DNA from: Legionella genomosp. 1
GTDB lineage: Bacteria; Pseudomonadota; Gammaproteobacteria; Legionellales; Legionellaceae
NCBI GenBank assembly: GCA_945867185.1
Contig: CAMBHM010000053.1
Location: 1-8,902, forward strand
Reading direction: 5' to 3'
Length of the DNA: 8,902 nt
Position numbers and translations under genes: made by a program. Below the pieces are notes generated by a model, which was not told where the DNA came from, did no database searches, and was given only the letters and a program-made list of their open reading frames with translations. Positions 7,052 through 8,902 of the stretch are shown one piece after another. Each line of letters opens with the position of its first letter. Within the stretch, counting starts at the first letter, position 1.

Positions 7052-7122
7052 ACGCTACCACGCCGATGTTAAGCAACGGGACATTGGTAGTCGCCGAGTG
7101 GCGCCTTTGGGTTTCTTTTTTT
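7039..7122 (+). terminator. Long nested stem-loop with T-run after the unknown gene
   Basis: Outer stem: GGC-T-GCCAC (7039-7047) pairs with GTGGCGCC (7098-7105), 8 bp with one bulged T. Inner stem: CTACCA (7055-7060) pairs with TGGTAG (7085-7090), then ATGT (7066-7069) with ACAT (7081-7084), leaving a 9-10 base apical loop. A T7 run (7116-7122) follows after TTTGGGTTTC. The gene's stop codon lies within the structure. A smaller rival hairpin, CGCC-GAGT-GGCG (7092-7103), is mutually exclusive with the outer stem. The likely role is transcription termination, but the nested pairing is larger than an ordinary terminator. Confidence 0.55.
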
Positions 7123-7162
7123 GTACGAATGTGTTGAAATCAGACCTGGTTTATTTTAGACA

Positions 7163-8389
7163 ATGATGCTCATGCAAGATTTTTTTAATAAAAACATCGT
7201 ATTAGGGATCTCAGGCGGTATCGCAGCTTATAAATCAGCTTTTTTAGTGAGAGAGCTCACCCGATTGGGTGCCTCCGTGCAAGTGGTGATGACCTCTGCT
7301 GCCATGGCATTTATCACGCCGATGACTCTGCAAGCCTTGAGCGGACGTGCGGTTCGTACGGACTTGTTTGATGCAGAAGCGGAACGTGCCATGGGGCATA
7401 TTGAATTGGCCAAGTGGGCTGATCTCATTGTGATTGCACCGGCCACGGCCAATTGTTTGGCAAAATTGGCGCATGGGATGGCGGATGATTTATTAACAAC
7501 GCTGTGTCTGGCGACAGAGGCCCCTGTTCTCGTATGCCCTGCCATGAATCAACGCATGTGGACACATCCTGCTACACGTGCTAATTGTGGGGTGCTAGCG
7601 ACACGTGGGGTGATGGTTGTAGGACCAGATGAGGGATCTCAGGCCTGTGGTGATGAGGGCTTTGGGCGCATGAGTGAGGTGGATGCTATTCTTGAGGCCT
7701 TGCGTCTTGTGGATTGCCATGGGCTGCTTCATCACCAACGTGTTTTAATCACTGCAGGCCCCACCCAGGAATGTATTGATCCTGTTCGCTATCTAACGAA
7801 TCGGAGTTCTGGAAAAATGGGGTATGCTCTTGCGAAGGCCGCTGTCATGGCGGGCGCGCAAGTGATTCTGGTCAGTGGACCTACCTCGTTGTCCCCTCCC
7901 CTGGGCGTGATGATGCATCGGGTGGTTTCTGCTGAAGAGATGCAGACAGCTGTGATGCAGGCGTTACAACCTGGCATGATTTTTATTGGGGCGGCAGCGG
8001 TTGCGGATTATGGGGTGTCGGAATCGCTCACGCATAAGTTAAAAAAAGAGAAAAACACTACTTGGACGCCTGTTTTTAAGCGTAATCCGGATATACTGGC
8101 CAGCGTTGTAGCCAGTAAAAGAGCCGTGTTAGTGGTTGGTTTTGCAGCTGAAACGGAACATCTTATTCAGAATGCGAGAAAAAAATTAGAAGCAAAACAG
8201 GTGGACATCCTGATTGCCAATGAGGTGGGGGAAGGGCGTGGATTTGAGGTAGATGAGAACGAAGTGACTGTTTTAACGCGAACAGGGCAAATAGCACTGG
8301 GTGTGACTCATAAAACGCGATTGGCCGGGGAGTTGGTTGCAATGATTGCTTCAACCCTTACCCTGTCGCCCCATAGGGAAGTTATATGA
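7163..8389 (+). CDS. coaBC: Bifunctional phosphopantothenoylcysteine decarboxylase / phosphopantothenate-cysteine ligase
   Basis: Two cytoplasmic steps of coenzyme A synthesis: CoaB couples 4'-phosphopantothenate to cysteine (using CTP in bacteria), and CoaC decarboxylates the product to 4'-phosphopantetheine with FMN. Length is 408 residues (E. coli 406). The N-terminal CoaC flavoprotein domain (about 10-185) shows the FMN-binding start [10 protein letters not shown], catalytic His79 in [21 protein letters not shown] (126-133), and Cys162 in [10 protein letters not shown]. The CoaB domain (about 192-400) shows [24 protein letters not shown] with Asn213, GAAAVADY (276-283), the lysine cluster around 292-296, and GFAAET (326-331). 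ATGs at 7163, 7166 and 7172 are all possible starts; none has a recognisable ribosome-binding site. A TTGAAA lies at 7134-7139. Its TGA overlaps the dut start by 4 bases (ATGA), indicating translational coupling. Confidence 0.96.
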   Translation: MMLMQDFFNKNIVLGISGGIAAYKSAFLVRELTRLGASVQVVMTSAAMAFITPMTLQALSGRAVRTDLFDAEAERAMGHIELAKWADLIVIAPATANCLAKLAHGMADDLLTTLCLATEAPVLVCPAMNQRMWTHPATRANCGVLATRGVMVVGPDEGSQACGDEGFGRMSEVDAILEALRLVDCHGLLHHQRVLITAGPTQECIDPVRYLTNRSSGKMGYALAKAAVMAGAQVILVSGPTSLSPPLGVMMHRVVSAEEMQTAVMQALQPGMIFIGAAAVADYGVSESLTHKLKKEKNTTWTPVFKRNPDILASVVASKRAVLVVGFAAETEHLIQNARKKLEAKQVDILIANEVGEGRGFEVDENEVTVLTRTGQIALGVTHKTRLAGELVAMIASTLTLSPHREVI

Positions 8390-8844
8390 CAAAAACGATT
8401 CAATTAAAAATACTTGATCCACGATTAGGGACAACTATTCCCTTGCCTACTTATGCGACGCCAGGATCAGCGGGTCTTGATTTGCGCATTTGCATTGACG
8501 AGCCAATGCAAATCGCAGCATTTGAGACAGTATTGTTGCCTACAGGTATTGCGTTGTATATAGGCGATCCAACGATGGCTGCAGTGATGTTGCCGCGATC
8601 AGGACTGGGTCATAAACATGGGATTGTATTGGGCAATTTGGTGGGGTTGATTGATTCGGATTATCAGGGCGAATTAAAAATATCTTGTTGGAATCGTACG
8701 GCGGATCATTTTACTATTCAACCCGGTGAACGGATCGCGCAGTTGGTATTTGTACCAGTGATCCAAGCGGCCTTTTCGGTTGTGGATTCCTTTACAACAA
8801 CGGAGCGAGGAGAAGGTGGCTTTGGCAGTTCAGGGAGACAATAA
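8386..8844 (+). CDS. dut: Deoxyuridine 5'-triphosphate nucleotidohydrolase (dUTPase)
   Basis: Hydrolyses dUTP to dUMP and pyrophosphate, keeping uracil out of DNA and feeding thymidylate synthesis. The homotrimeric family is recognised from all five motifs in a 152-residue protein of normal length: motif 1 PGSAGLDL (26-33), motif 2 [16 protein letters not shown] (69-84), motif 3 [11 protein letters not shown] with catalytic Asp90, motif 4 [13 protein letters not shown] (113-125), and the C-terminal P-loop-like motif 5 [12 protein letters not shown] (140-151). The ATG at 8386 overlaps the coaBC stop (ATGA), with a purine run AGGGAAG just upstream. The TAA is followed directly by the next gene's ATG. 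Confidence 0.97.
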   Translation: MTKTIQLKILDPRLGTTIPLPTYATPGSAGLDLRICIDEPMQIAAFETVLLPTGIALYIGDPTMAAVMLPRSGLGHKHGIVLGNLVGLIDSDYQGELKISCWNRTADHFTIQPGERIAQLVFVPVIQAAFSVVDSFTTTERGEGGFGSSGRQ

Positions 8845-8902
8845 ATGATCTATACCCCTCGGTTAATCGACAGGAGTGTGTTTCGGGCGTACGACATTCG
8901 TG
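8845..8902 (+). CDS. algC: Phosphomannomutase/phosphoglucomutase, N-terminus only (runs off the window)
   Basis: Only 19 complete codons are present, ending FRAYDIR, the hallmark N-terminal motif of the AlgC/ManB-type alpha-D-phosphohexomutases that interconvert hexose 6- and 1-phosphates for GDP-mannose and UDP-glucose supply. The ATG at 8845 directly abuts the dut stop, with GGGAGA about 8 bases upstream. The coaBC-dut-algC order is known from Pseudomonas and other gammaproteobacteria, which supports the call. The active-site serine and the rest of the protein are outside. Confidence 0.85.
   Translation, partial: MIYTPRLIDRSVFRAYDIR

Noticed and set aside
7048..7100. Resemblance to 5S rRNA pieces (GTTAAGC, TTGGTAGT)
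   Set aside because: Only short strings match; the element is too short and its nested single-arm topology does not fit the three-way 5S fold.

Overview
The window reads as a chromosomal segment of a gammaproteobacterium of moderate, somewhat below 50% GC. This is inferred from a class Ia ribonucleotide reductase pair with a long NrdA (about 939 residues with two N-terminal ATP-cone regions, as in Pseudomonas and relatives), from the coaBC-dut-phosphomannomutase gene order typical of that class, and from an E. coli-like lysyl-tRNA synthetase C-terminus. A Legionella/Coxiella-type relative is possible, but the sequence alone does not prove it. There are no phage, insertion-sequence, CRISPR, rRNA or tRNA signals.

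Layout. Positions 3-635 (+) carry the C-terminal part of lysS, converging on nrdB. Positions 647-1747 and 1758-4577 (-) are the nrdAB operon, transcribed nrdA then nrdB. Upstream of nrdA (about 4603-4708) lies a compact control region: a sigma70-type promoter, two NrdR-box-like palindromes exactly 31 bp apart, and weaker DnaA-box-like sites further upstream. Positions 4750-6099 (-) encode a MATE-family efflux transporter. Positions 6172-6333 (-) encode a 53-residue cysteine-rich lipoprotein that is easily missed. A 160-bp divergent intergenic region holds a short palindrome and a strong promoter for an unrecognised 185-residue protein at 6494-7051 (+). Its stop codon is embedded in a long inverted-repeat structure ending in a T-run (7039-7122). 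Positions 7163-8389, 8386-8844 and 8845-8902 (+) are coaBC, dut and the start of a phosphomannomutase/phosphoglucomutase gene; the last two are packed with a 4-base overlap and a zero-base junction respectively.

How the genes fit together. NrdAB makes deoxyribonucleotides, and Dut removes dUTP and supplies dUMP for thymidylate synthesis, so two parts of DNA-precursor metabolism occur here, in separate operons. CoaBC makes 4'-phosphopantetheine for coenzyme A, and the mutase feeds sugar-nucleotide and surface-polysaccharide synthesis. Most of the window is conserved housekeeping. The genuinely unexplained part is about 6.1-7.15 kb: the tiny Cys-rich lipoprotein, the orphan protein and the structured 3' element. 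No multi-gene novel system can be claimed from this sequence.
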